Below are positions 53,021 through 64,000 of a stretch of 64,000 bases of DNA, piece by piece (position 1 is the first letter of the stretch; each line of letters begins with the position of its first letter). Source of the DNA: Vicia villosa (taxonomy: Eukaryota; Streptophyta; Magnoliopsida; Fabales; Fabaceae); the NCBI RefSeq assembly GCF_029867415.1, contig NC_081183.1, positions 145,882,798 to 145,946,797 of the forward strand. The letters are read 5' to 3'. A program made the translations under genes and the position numbers. A model generated the notes under the pieces. It made no database searches, had not been told where the DNA came from, and saw nothing but the letters and a program-made list of their open reading frames with translations.

Positions 53021-55339
53021 TGAACATGATTGACTTTGGGAGATGACACCACAATGGTAACTCTGAGTGATCCAGTGGAATATCAATTGAATGCTTTGTA
53101 GGGACCTCATCTGATGAGTAACTTGGCTTATGCTTCATATGCAATGTTTGATTTATTTGATGCAGTTCTGAAGATGCAATGCAATGAATTCTATATGCAG
53201 TGTACTGATTGATTAATTTGGGTTTCTGCTTTTGTGCGGGGAATAGATTAGGTGGAGTTCTGAAACTCTGCTTGAGAATCAAGGTGGGGTGGATGCCCCT
53301 GACTTATTGATGATTGGATTATTAAGGGAGAAATGCCAATGAGAATTCAATGATATGCATGATGCATGTATGATTATGAATGGAATGATTGTATCCAATA
53401 TACCAGGAGTGGATGGAGGATGCCCTTGCGAAAAGGTTGTTGCTTGAAGGATAGAACTTGTGAAGGTGAGGTGTTTGGCTTGACTCCTCGACACTTGTCT
53501 CGATATCTGACACTTGATTGAAGATGGAGAAATGAATTGTCACTAGTTTGCCCCAGCTTGTAGGATCTCTTGAGATAGGTCTTTGATAATGCTGGAATCA
53601 TGGAGATTTGCAATGGTATGCCCCAGTGTTGATCAAGGAATGGATGCCCCAGATTGAAAGGAACTTTTCCACCTAATGGATTGCTTCAGATATTTGCTCA
53701 GTGGATGACCAAGCTTTTCCTTTGTAAGATTACTCGATGGAATTTCAATGTTGAACTTTCCTTGGTATCAAGTATTTACTTTCAAGTTTAGAGACAATTC
53801 TGTTTTGAAAAAGATAATGAGAATGCAATGCACATGTTAATCTCAAAGAAAAGTTTTTATTTGTCAAAATGTTGTACTGAAACTAACACAAGTGACAAGC
53901 AACATTAGGAGTCAGTTTGGACATGCTTTTACAGTTGGTATGCTTTCGGAACGAACCCTGCTTCAATTAGGACTTTTGAGGGTTGTAACGTGGCCGGGTT
54001 CACGGTTTGAGAAACAAGGATAAAGGCTCAAGTTCTACTTAACCCACCCCTTCTTCGTGATGTTCTCCAGTCCTACGTTCAGCTAGTTTGACATGAGTGT
54101 TCACCTTTCAGGAAGGATTGTGATGGATGAGGATCCTTTGTAGCTTTGATGGAGGTGGCAACCGCCTTTTCATGCTTTCGTTGATGGTCACATTAACTCG
54201 TCCCTTGGAGGATTTTTCTTTTGCTTTGTTTTTTGCTTTCCCTAACTTTTGCCTGGACAAAAAGTTTCTTTTGATTTTGGTGTTCGTTGTCCAGCAGGAT
54301 ATGCCCTAATTTTTGCCTAAGTCATTTGCTTCAAAGCTTTTCTCTTTTTTTTTTCTTTTGACTTAGCGGGCTATTGTCTCCCTTTTTTTTTTTATCATGG
54401 TTCATAACTTTTTTCATTCTCCTTTTTTTTTGCCTCGTTCGGGAACAAGTTGTATGGCTTTGTGATTGACTTTATTGAAAAGGTTGTGACCGCCTTCTCC
54501 TTAGTGAATGGGAGACATCCATTGTGGATTGTGCTCTTCTTCTTTTGTCGCGAGAGATAGAATTTGATTGATCCTCTGATGGAATACCTGAAAGTTGAGC
54601 GCTCGGTCGCACTAACTGAAGACTACCCTGCCCCTGGTTAAGATTGAGGGTTTTGTATTTTTTGAAAAGAAACTACTACTCCTTAGGCTCAAAGAGGTTG
54701 ACGAAGGTTTCACTCCCTTATAACTCCAGTGTTTAGGAATTGAAACAATGCCTGTACATCGTCAGCAGGATCTTTGTTCCAAAAGCATACAGTTAGTAGT
54801 TCATGTGTTTTTGATTTTTCATCATTCTCCTTTTTTAATTGCTTAAGACAAATGAGTTGAATATCAATGAACATAATGACAAAGATGAAATGATTTGAGA
54901 AAAACATGTATATCGCATTATTTTTATTTATTCAAACAGAATGAGTTTCTTACAATGAGAAGTACTTGATAACAACAAAAGTAATACAATTGAAAATACT
55001 GAAGGAATTTATACAATGGCAAGCTTGGCCTTATTCTGATGCAAATGAAATGTTCTCTGACAAACACAAAGTCTTTAGGCTCCTTTGATGGAAGGTACCC
55101 TCATGAGGAGGCGTGGGGTCCTTAGATAGTAGCTTGATTTTTTTTTTGCAATTCCCCATGATTCTTTGTCGGTGAGCCATTGTCAGATATCGGTGTGGAG
55201 GAATTGTCTTGTCTGATCTGATGGAGAGGAAGAATGTAGGAGTCTTGGTAACCATGGATGCATATGCATGAATGCAAAAATGTTAATGATGATGCAAATG
55301 CAGTAGGAATCAGGATCAAGGATCAAGGCCTCTTGTGAT

Positions 55340-55720
55340 AATAACTTCTCATGGTCAATAAGATATGGTCGAATCCTCTAGATTCAGGGGTTCGACGTTG
55401 CATTCTTGATAACTAGGCGGTGCATAAGTCAAAGATGGTCGAATCCTCCAGATTCAGAGGTTCGACGTTGATTCTGATAGATAACTGATGTAGAACTTCT
55501 GTATAAGTTAAAGATGGTCGAATCCTCCAGATTCAGAGGTTCGACGTTGATTGATTCTGATAGATAACTGATGTAGAACTTCTGTATAAGTCAAAGATGG
55601 TCGAATCCTCCAGATTCAGAGGTTCGACGTTGATTCAGGATAGATAACCTTTGCATAAGTCACATAAGGTCGAACCTTCCAGATTCAGAGGTTCGATGTT
55701 GGTCATGATAGATAGGATGA
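55340..55720. repeat. Tandem array of five 'GGTCGAATCCTCCAGATTCA' units
   Basis: Five units of about 65-95 bp, each with GGTCGAA(T/C)C(C/T)TCCAGATTCAGAGGTTCGA(C/T)GTTG followed by a spacer containing GATAGATAAC and ATAAGTCA. The core GGTCGAATCC...AGAGGTTCGA has partial dyad symmetry. It lies near the 5' end of the minus-strand Ogre-type element. Confidence 0.85.
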
Positions 55721-56215
55721 ATGGCCATGGGGTAGGATGAAGGCATGTTTTCCTGCAAAACAGAATTTCCCAACCCCTCTCACAGGTAGGATCTAATATG
55801 GTAGGTCAAAAGGTCTCCAGCATTAACAGTTCTCTTGAGACACCATCATTGTTGCAAATACATGCCAACAATGGTATCCCATTTAAACCTCAACTGGTCG
55901 TGGGTCTCATGATCGCAATCAACAGAACCTGACATTCTGTTGGCGTCATGACTATCCACTCTGTCCTAGGTAGCCTAAGTATCACTCTGGCCTGGGTATT
56001 GGGCCTTTTACCTCAAATCAGTAACATCCCATCCCAACAGACAGCAGAATAATAATCATAGTATATGAAAATAAAATGCGATGCATAAAGAAATAAAGCA
56101 ATAAAGCAATAAAGTAATGAAGCAATAAAGCAATAAATAAACACCCAAAGAAAAGAAAACAAACACAAGCTAGGATCGACTCGCTAAGAATGGACCAGCA
56201 CAGGTCTATCACATT

Positions 56216-56231
56216 CCCAGCAGAGTCGCCA
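56216..56231 (-). other. Primer binding site of the Ogre-type element (tRNA-Arg type)
   Basis: The minus strand reads TGGCGACTCTGCTGGG two bases after the LTR end, the primer site I associate with Ogre/Tat elements. It defines 56234-60537 as the 5' LTR. Confidence 0.75.
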
Positions 56232-56233
56232 GC

Positions 56234-59200
56234 TGTCGCAGGCTCGCGAAAATGAACAGAGTCGCCACCAATATATTTATCCCAAAGAGGGAAAGGAATA
56301 TCAGAAAACCTATAATAAAGAAAGGATAAGAAAAGGTCTTGCAACCAGAGATAGGGTACGGGAGTCTGTTACGCGAGGGGAAGGTACTAGCACCCCTCAC
56401 GCCCATCGTACTCGATGGTATCCACCTATGTTTGTTCTATTCTAAGGGTGTGTAAATCTATAGCTTAATCACTAAGGGAATGCATGCAAATGAAAGAAAA
56501 AGAAACACGGGGAAAATAAGGGTTATAAATAGTTGTGCTCGCTTAGGCCCTGCGACCTAATGCCTACGTATCCTTTTCAGGAATCAGAGCGCCGTAGTTC
56601 GGCTCACATGTTTTAGTTTGTTTTTGTGTTTTTTAGTTGAACAGTTACATTCGCACTCCGCTGCTCGACCTCTGGAGTCTTAAGCTGGGAATGGAGCGGA
56701 AATAACGTGTCCGATTAGGAGAAGGAATGCCCTGAAGGCAAGAGAAAGAATGCCTCGGAGGCAAGAAAGAGAAGAGAGAAAGTTGGTTTGTGTCTTTTAG
56801 ATGTAATTCCATGATGAACAAAACCCAATACAAGGCTTCGCACCACTTCATTACTTTGATTTGGTCTGAGCCTTTATTAAGTGTTTTAAATGTTTTTGGT
56901 TGAGTGTTTTTTAAGGGAATTTACTTTGCGATTCGAATCACATAAAAATGTATAATGATCGAGAAGCAGATTAGGGAATGAATCCCACTCACTTCTATCC
57001 CATTATGTAATGTTCGAGAAACAGATTAGGGAATGAATCCCACTCATTTCTATCCCATTAGTTAATGTTCGAGAAACAGATTAGGGAATGAATCCCACTC
57101 ATTTCTCTCCCATTAAGTAGTGACCGAGAAACAGATTAGGGAATGAATCCCACTCATTTCTATGCCACTAAGTGATTGAGAAACAGATTAGGGAATGAAT
57201 CCCACTCATTTCTCTATCACTTTCTTAATGTGATTCGTATCTCTATTTGTTAATGTTTTATTGTCGAAAAGAAAAAGAAGAAGAAAACTAGCCTTAAATG
57301 AATAACTAGCTTAATGTTATGAAGGGAACTTCTAAGTCCTAATGTTGTCATGGTTTCTACCTAAAGTTAGGAATTAAAGAGACATGAAAATAGAGTCACA
57401 ATTATAAGCAAGGATTTAAGAATGATACAATGGTACAAAGTTACACACAAGCATGAAGTAACAAGTCAAAATATAGTACAAAATGAAGTAAAATACTATT
57501 ATTTTTATATTGATTTTAATGAGAGGAATTGAATTACAAATCAAGTAAAAGACTAAAACAAATAGCCTAAAACTACTATTTTTCTATGTAAAAAAAAAGC
57601 CTAAAATTCTAACAGATTTGATGGTTTTTATTGTTTTAGAACTTAGAAATTAGTAGGAAAAATCAAGTGAAAATGAGACTTAATTCTAATTAGAATACAA
57701 AAGAGTCAGGGGGGGTGTAAATTGAAATTATAGGAGCAAAGAGTAAATGAGGCGCAGGGCCCATATGATTGGTCCAAAAGAGGTTTTTTTGTTATTGTTT
57801 CCAGTACCAAAAACGTGGTGCTCTGGGCCAGAGAGGGTGAGAATATGAAATTCACTATGGCCCAAGATGTTGATGATCCATGGTTAATTAGATTTTGTTT
57901 AACTATTAACTAATCTAATGTTAATTCTGCAATTAATCCTAATTAAAAAAACAATTAATCAATTGATTAAAAATAAAAGAGAAATGAATAAAATTAGGGT
58001 TTGTCTTATGGCCGTTGAACTCTCCTCACCCTCGCTCTCGTATCATCTCTCAGACGTGGTCTCCGGCGGATAATCACCGCCATCGCCGCCACCAAACCCT
58101 CTTGCCCAACCTCTAAACTCATACCTAGCCTAAAAACTACTCTGAGCTCGAATCTGTAATCGAAGTCTTGAGAGGAAGTTTCACATGTCCGAATCAGAGA
58201 AAGGAGAAGACGAACCCTAAATTCTAACGGTCGAGTGTCCGAACGGATATTAAGCAATTTGAGGCATAAATCACATCACGGTTCTCTTGAATCAAGTATA
58301 CACACGAATTTGTAAAGAAAACAATCAAAAGGAACCTGAATTGAAGGCCAACGGTGGAAGAACGAAAAGTCAGAGGAGAATTCTTTTATGAGCTCCTGAA
58401 GGTGCGAAATAAACGCAAATGGCAGAAGATTTCTTCAGGTAACAATTTCTGATCTTTGTTGCTTTTGCTCTTAGCCGATTCTTCTTCTTCTCGTATTCCT
58501 TTCTTCTGTGCGATGTTGTCTTTATTGATTGATTTTTCTGTCGAACCGTGTTGTTACAGTTGCGTGTTGCGTGTTGTTGTGTTCTTCGTGAGTGTGAGAT
58601 GAAGATTGCAGAAATGCTGAGGTATAGCTCCACCTCTATGAAACTTCAATGTGAAGATTCAAAGGGTATGTCGAAGGAGCTCTTGGTGTAGGTTTTGACG
58701 ATTGCCGAGTGTGAGAGAATTGAAGAGTGTGTGAAGGTTGTGAAGATGATGGAGGAGGAGAGATAGGATGAAGATGATGATTGAAAATGGTGGAGTGAAG
58801 AGAGTGAAGATGAATGAAGAATCGTGGGAAGGTTGAGAAGAAGATGAAGAATGTTGAAGAGTGAAGCAGAGAAGTGGTGGAGGATTGGTGAAAATGGTGG
58901 AGGAAACTGAAAAATGGTGGAGCTGTTGAATATATAGGTTGATGGAGGGAAGAGAAGTTAGTTATAGAGTGAAGAGATCTCAGCCCTTGATTGAGTAGGT
59001 TTGTTACACAATGGATGGAGAGGATTGAATCTGTTTCAGAGGTAAAAATCTATTCCCTGCATTCTCTTTTCTTGTTAACTGAATGGTTATAGTTAGTTAT
59101 ATCAGTTAGTATTCTGTTAGAAGTTATAACTGAATAGGTTAAAGAAGTTATTGTGTTAGGAAAGTTAGTTAGGTTTGGTAATGACAGTTATGAGTGTTAG

Positions 59201-60537
59201 TAAATCTGTTAGGAGTGTGTATGGATTCTATTGAAATTGCGAAACTGTTGAGCTTGTGGATTGCATGGTAGTGAACTTGCTCCATTTATTTGTTAGGTTT
59301 TTTTTTTTGAGGATTGATAAACCTGCTGAAGTGTCATAAATACTCTGACTTTGTACTGAACTGCTTATTTGTTGCCGAACCGATGTGCTTTTCCCATTTG
59401 AATTCTAGGTTCTTTTGTTTTGGCTTTTGATTTCTCATGGCAAGGGCTTTGGTTGTAGGATAGGATATATGCTGATTCTGTTTTGTTATGCAGGGCTGTT
59501 TCGACTGAAAATGGTGTAGGGACTGTTTTCTTTTTGAACTGTATGGATGTGAACATTTGGACCTCTATTTCCTTTTTTGTTGAAATGTGCAGAATGCAAT
59601 ATGAACTAATGTGGAATGGATTTGGTTTTCAATGTGCAGGTTTAGACTTAGCGGGATAGAAGAGCCTTGAGCCTTACACTTGAAGCATGGTTGAAAGTTG
59701 GAAGACACGTGGCTTGGAACTTGAAGAAAAGATATGTAATACGGAATCAAAGAGGCCAACACAAAATCGATGGGAGTTTAGGATTGGAGACAGTAGGCTA
59801 AGGGCACATTTTGTGTAGTTTGCCTTGATGGTGTAATATTTGGAAATGTTTATATTGGAAGTGGCCTTGTACTGAAATAGATTTGAAACCCAAAATATGT
59901 AATAGTTTATCTTGTAATTGGAATAAAACTTTGAAATGTGTTGAATTTGTAATGCAAGGCGATCTTTCTCAAACATGACGTTTGGACATGTATTTTCCTT
60001 CTTCCAAAATTCAAATTGTCCTTTGTTCTTTAGAACCTTGAATGAGTATCAACAAATATGATGAAAACCATAAGTCTTAGGAAGAACTGTGCTTGAAAAG
60101 TCATCCTCCCATGATTGACTTTGATAAAAAAGTAACAATTCTATCAAGTATCTTCTAGCTTGAAATGATTCATAAGTTCCTTCAATTTTCCAATCTTTCT
60201 CTTAAATATGTCTTGTAGTCCTAATAATCAGATAATTCATTCTTCAACGAGACTTACATGAATTAGGCCTTACCTAATGATGAAAACCTTTAATCCATAG
60301 GAACAACCATAAACTCTCTAAGTCCCAGTTCGAAGCACAGAGGAGAGCCAAATGAATAAGTTTTATTTGATATGTACACCTCAAGATCAATATGAAGCCT
60401 TAATAATTCAAAATCTTTCATCCCAATACCAAGTTATTGATTAATGATGAATGACGAGTTAGATGACCTAATGGAGATTATGGGATGCATAAGCCAATTA
60501 GCAGTAAAATTAGATGGGCAAATTTTGGGGTGCAACA
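56234..60537 (-). mobile_element. 5' LTR of the Ogre-type element
   Basis: 4304 bp, plus-strand TGTCGCAGG...GTGCAACA. Nearly identical to the split LTR. Sample differences are CCCCGCG/CCCTGCG near 56549, CACACAA/CACATAA near 56942 and TTTATAAC/TTTAGAAC near 57637. It includes the 55-bp minisatellite and no coding region. Confidence 0.88.
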
Positions 60538-60542
60538 AACTT

Positions 60543-61503
60543 GAGATAAACTTCAAGTATCTTTGGCAACTTTTGTAAGTTGTTTGAAGTTACCTTCCAA
60601 GAATACCATCCCCATAGGATACACCTTTAGAGAGGATCAAACTATCCTTCATCCATGGGTACTAGAGAGCATCAGGAGTTTGAAGATGAATCAAGCCCTT
60701 AAGTTTGTCAGCTCTATAGAAAATAAATCACATGACAGAGATTCCACAACCATAGGTGCAACAGATCAGAACATATAGAGCATGTTAGTTAGAGGAATCT
60801 ATTTACATCATCATTGAGAGACGCAATACTCTCAACCAGTCAGATGAATATTACAACATTATATCTGACATCCTTGCATCACATGCCAATCCAACAATCT
60901 TTAAACCTGCTACAGGGAACAAGGAGCTTCTCCCCCTTAGTTAGTGTATTGAGACCAATCTCTAAACCTCTTCACCATCAGATACATAAAGAATTAATAT
61001 AAGTCCTCCATAACATGCAGCGGAACACATCAAGAATACAAGCTCCTCGGTAACTTTCAGGTGCATTTTAATAACTTCTACACTCAAGTATCCCAGTCTA
61101 GTTGACCTCAAATCAAACATTGGTTTAAAGATAAATCAAACACAATATCTCTCAACTTATCATCAGAGCATCTTGACCATTACTTATAGTCAACATTCCT
61201 TATACAGAGAGAAGGTTGTACATGAATCAACAGACATGTTGTAGAAAAAATAAATTCTCCAAACTTTTCTCAGACATGTCTTGACATCTTGTCTAAAACA
61301 GATGTCCCTGCAGACACTCTATGCTACGTCATAAAGAAGATTCTCTCCTTCTTGTAGCAACATAACTCCACAAGCTTTCCTCTATCATACACTATTTTCT
61401 GTTCCTTGTTCTTCATGGATTTGATCATTACATCCTTCTTCCCTGTCCATTGAACCAGAAAGTATCTTCCTTGACTCTCACCCAGATATAGAACAAGATG
61501 CCT
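60543..61503 (-). mobile_element. 5' internal part of the Sirevirus-like element
   Basis: Continues the interrupted copia element from the AACTT target duplication to the primer site. No intact gag frame is readable; a minus-strand GGGGGAG tract occurs at 60930-60936. Confidence 0.55.
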
Positions 61504-61515
61504 GCTCTGATACCA
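61504..61515 (-). other. Sirevirus-like primer binding site (initiator tRNA-Met)
   Basis: The minus strand reads TGGTATCAGAGC two bases after the LTR, the canonical Ty1/copia primer site. Confidence 0.9.
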
Positions 61516-61517
61516 AT

Positions 61518-61876
61518 TGAAATTTTGGTCTATAGATTCAGGACTTCTTATGACTTATTGGGACACCTAATCTGATACAACATACAACAGACAAATATCT
61601 ATGAATGAAAAACAATGCTGGAAAGTAATTGAACACATGGGATTGTTAACCCAGTTCGGTGTACAACAACACCTACTCTAGGGGTTACTAATCCAAGAAG
61701 GAAATCCATTATCAGCAGTATTATTTCGAAGCTAAACAACCTCCAGTTTACAACTTCTCACTTAATCCCTACCTAGTGCAACTTTTACCTAAGAACTTTT
61801 TAGATAAGAGAAACCTTCCTCACTTCCAATCACCACAGTGATGTCTCATAATAACTACCCTAGTTACTGATATTGA
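61518..61876 (-). mobile_element. Truncated 5' LTR of the Sirevirus-like element
   Basis: Aligns with 31160-31520 (TGAAATTTTGGTCTA ... TTACTGATATTGA) with many substitutions. It is cut off where an Ogre-like LTR begins. Confidence 0.8.
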
Positions 61877-61879
61877 CGC

Positions 61880-64000
61880 TATCATACCCCAAAATTTGCC
61901 CATCATATTTAATCATATTTCAGTCCATCTGACTTTCAAATGCTCAAAGATACACAAGAAGGAAGCATGCAGTCTCTCTCCTAAACAACAACCTCTAAAC
62001 TAGGGTTTTGTATTTCTCAAAGTAAAATCAAGTTCTAAGACCTCAAATGGATTCCATGGCCTCTCATATGCTTCAAAAGGTCCTCATGCCAAGTTTCAAG
62101 CTCTGATTCAAAAGATTGCTCACTCAATGGCCCAAACGACCAATAATCGACTGGTTGACCTAAAAGTCAAACTATGGTCAAGACACAGTCAAAGTTCCTG
62201 ATTTTTTGTCAACATTCACATTTTTATGTTAGATTCGTCATTTGATCAGGGGTTGATCATGATTCATCAAGAAAAGCTCCAAAATCATCGAAAACCTAAG
62301 TTTCTAAATTAGGATTTTTAAGGAGAAAGTCAACCCAACTTTGACCAGCCATAACTTTCACATGGAACATCCGAAATTTCCCATCCCAAAGCTTATTTTG
62401 AAGGAAATTAAATTCTCTACAACTTTGTCTCTCACAAGCCAAGGCCAGAAATGCACCATTTGGGAGATAGGAGCCAAAATATTACAGGTCCTTCTAGAAG
62501 ATCGCAAAAAAACAGTTCTTTTGTCAGGAACCATATCATCAAGATAAAATCCTCAAATGCAAAATATGTTCCAAAGTGGCTTGTAGAAGACATCTTGAGG
62601 TTTCCAAAAAGGCCTATAACTCTTCCATACCTTAAAAATTAAGGGAGATATGCCTTGTCAAAGTTGGACAAATTTGAGTGAAAAATGTGAAGTAAACATG
62701 GCCCAAAATGAGTTTTCTTGCAAATGGGCCCAAGTTTTTAAGATCCAATCTTGTTACTCAAGTTATCAAAAAGGTCCAAGTCCAATGCCACGAATTATTG
62801 ATTAATATTTGTTTTTTATTGAATTTAATTCATTGAAAAGTAATATAAAATCAAATAATGTGGAAACTATTCAAAAGATTTGATTTGTTTTTGGTTCTAA
62901 TCAATTTCAATCATCAAATTACTCCATAATTGATTCAAAATTCGTGTAAGGAAAGATTGGTACAAGATTTATACAAAAAGTCCAAAATTGGAAGGATATT
63001 CAATCAAGTTTCAATCAATCTTCAATATCATGATTCAAGGAGATTTTATGCAAATTGGCTGACCTAATTGACTCTACTATATAGCCATAACACGTCCAAG
63101 GCGTGAAAAAGGATTGGCAGCATCAAAAAAACCCTAGTCAAGAGCATAAAAAAACATGATGGAAGATGGAATTGCAGTCAGAGTTTTAGCAAATTCCGAG
63201 CCATTCTAAGCATCAGGAACGATTCATCATTGTCCTCTAAAGCTATTGAGATAATCACCATCGATTGAAGCACCCAAAATCGTAAGAACAAGGCTATAGT
63301 TTGCATCCCTTTTTGTAATTCGATTTCGTTAATTTATGCATCATGAATGCTTGTTAGTTGCATATTTGTGTTAACATTGATGTGTAGAAGCTTTCTGGAT
63401 TATTGGCTTTAAGTTTTGACGCAGGAATTGAAGTCTGCAATGGCTAGGGTTTTTGAGGTCGAATTTGGGAATTTCCTAATCAAGTGAAATTGGATCAAAT
63501 TAATGGTACAATTAGGATCAGGAGGTGATTTCGAGTTAAACCATGGCCTTAGATTGGATTTACTGTTGTTTTTTTTTTTGTAGTTTTGAAGTTTCAGGGT
63601 CTATGGCTACGCGCACCAAACCGTAGGTAAAGGTCTGCTTTTTCAAAAGAAGGCCAAGGTTGAAGACGATGGGGGTCAGGGCGCGCGTTTGTTCTTTTTA
63701 AAATTCTCAAATATCCTTTTTTTTAATATATTGTTTGCTGCTCATACTACTAACAGCGCGCACGCATTGGCATAGTGGGAGAAGGAAGAGTAGTACGTTT
63801 GAGATACGAAGGGTGGGTTCAATCCCCACTCCCATCATTTTATTTTTTCAGACTTTTTGCCTGCAGATACAGCGTACACAATATGAGGGATCCCCGTCAT
63901 GCATCTTCCAAAACCAAACCGTCGGATCAGGGTCCAGAACGATCAACGCGTGTAGAGATGCATGCACACCATGGGCGTTCCAGGACCTGGCCACACACAA
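61880..64000 (+). mobile_element. Second Ogre-like LTR, plus strand, running off the window
   Basis: Begins TATCATACCCCAAAATTTGC then CCATCATATTTAATC, matching the start of the other Ogre-type LTR (TGTTGCACCCCAAAATTTGC on its minus strand) but in opposite orientation and much diverged. The initial TG appears mutated to TA. No coding frame of note through 64000. It contains a tRNA-like A/B-box block near 63768-63826. The end of the LTR is not reached. Confidence 0.6.
63768..63826 (+). other. tRNA-like A-box/B-box pair within the Ogre-like LTR
   Basis: TGGCATAGTGGG (63768-63779) matches the A-box consensus TRGCNNAGYNGG. GGTTCAATCCC (63816-63826) matches the B box. Spacing is typical of tRNA genes, but no acceptor-stem pairing or anticodon arm is convincing, so it is not called a tRNA gene. 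Confidence 0.35.

Larger units (their letters stand above)
51749..56233 (-). mobile_element. Internal region of the Ogre-type element, non-coding
   Basis: About 4.5 kb without any gag-pol similarity on either strand. On the minus strand it starts with the tRNA-Arg-type primer site and ends with a purine-rich AAATAGGGGCAGC before the 3' LTR (51760-51749). It contains two tandem arrays (51910-53020 and 55340-55720). Autonomous Ogre elements carry more than 10 kb of coding sequence here, so this is a large-deletion or LARD-type derivative that kept the cis-acting ends. Confidence 0.7.
35739..60537 (-). mobile_element. Non-autonomous Ogre/Tat-type LTR element, minus strand
   Basis: Target duplication AACTT at 35734-35738 and 60538-60542. 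On the minus strand the 5' LTR is 60537-56234 (begins TGTTGCACCCCAAAATTTGC, ends ...GAGCCTGCGACA). The primer binding site TGGCGACTCTGCTGGG (56231-56216) is the tRNA-Arg type used by Ogre. The internal part is 56233-51749 and the 3' LTR 51748-35739, itself split by the Athila element. The 4.5-kb internal region contains no gag, protease, RT or integrase frame, only non-coding sequence and tandem arrays, so the element must have been mobilised in trans. The LTRs (about 4.3 kb) differ at only a few tens of positions at most, so insertion was recent. Confidence 0.85.
31160..61876 (-). mobile_element. Old Ty1/copia Sirevirus-like element, minus strand, host of nested insertions
   Basis: Homologous LTRs lie at 31160-32454 (3' LTR) and 61518-61876 (5' LTR, truncated). 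The minus-strand primer binding site TGGTATCAGAGC (initiator tRNA-Met, 61515-61504) fixes orientation. A purine tract AAAGGGGGAGAT precedes the 3' LTR, and additional GGGGGAG tracts upstream resemble the multiple polypurine tracts described for Sireviruses. The remaining internal DNA (32455-35738 and 60543-61503, about 4.2 kb) has no readable gag-pol, so it is a dead or deletion derivative. It is interrupted by the Ogre-type element at 35739 and truncated on the right by another Ogre-like LTR. The two LTRs differ at many positions, so it is older than its inserts. Confidence 0.75.

Overview
This is plant nuclear DNA, most likely from a large-genome legume of the pea/vetch/lentil/faba bean group (Fabeae). 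That placement is inferred from AT-rich sequence, spliceosomal introns, dense nested retroelements, LTRs opening with CCCCAAAATTTGCCCATC as in Ogre-type legume elements, and an RPP13-like NLR gene. About nine tenths of the window is transposable element or its debris. There is no prokaryotic sequence and no CRISPR array.

Layout. 1-1758: a 5'-truncated, three-exon plant-mobile-domain gene, followed by four copies of a 20-bp palindrome. 2165-2960: antisense LINE relic. 4604-5990: a legume repeat and a hAT relic. 6000-11166: the 3' part of a decayed Ty3/gypsy element (Tekay-like) with a 2.8-kb LTR and an internal Mutator-type MITE with a 9-bp target duplication. 11330-18671: a complete non-autonomous Helitron (5' TCTATCATATAAG, 3' hairpin plus CTAG, inserted between A and T). 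It carries same-strand, intron-containing fragments of several unrelated host genes: a parvulin (PIN4-like), a tRNA(Ile)-lysidine synthase, a PPR-like piece and two unidentified ones.

19241-24852: two minus-strand CNL disease-resistance loci. One is full length (1249 aa, with unusual motif variants) and one is a truncated relic that lost its NB-ARC domain. 25140-28956: an L1-type LINE relic with an (AAT)n tail. 29070-29669: a PIF/Harbinger-like foldback MITE with TAA target duplications.

31160-61876: a three-level nest. The outer layer is an old minus-strand Ty1/copia Sirevirus-like element. Inside it is a minus-strand Ogre-type non-autonomous element (35739-60537, TSD AACTT, LTRs about 4.3 kb, no gag-pol, a 30-unit tandem array near its 3' end). 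Inside the 3' LTR of that is a young, intact, plus-strand Athila-type element (35917-47620, TSD CGTAC, 1201-bp LTRs with about three differences) with an 1821-codon gag-pol and a downstream ORF2 preceded by a leader intron. The Sirevirus 3' LTR also holds a 308-bp near-perfect hairpin made of two head-to-head tRNA-like SINE-type units. 61880-64000: start of another Ogre-like LTR running off the window.

The only plausibly functional host gene is the NLR. The PMD gene may be host or transposon-borne. The intact Athila could supply its own proteins. The Helitron and the Ogre derivative carry no transposition proteins and would depend on enzymes in trans. I found no dedicated multi-gene host system. 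The most notable items are the gene-shuffling Helitron, the SINE hairpin, the Athila ORF2 leader intron and the Ogre tandem array.
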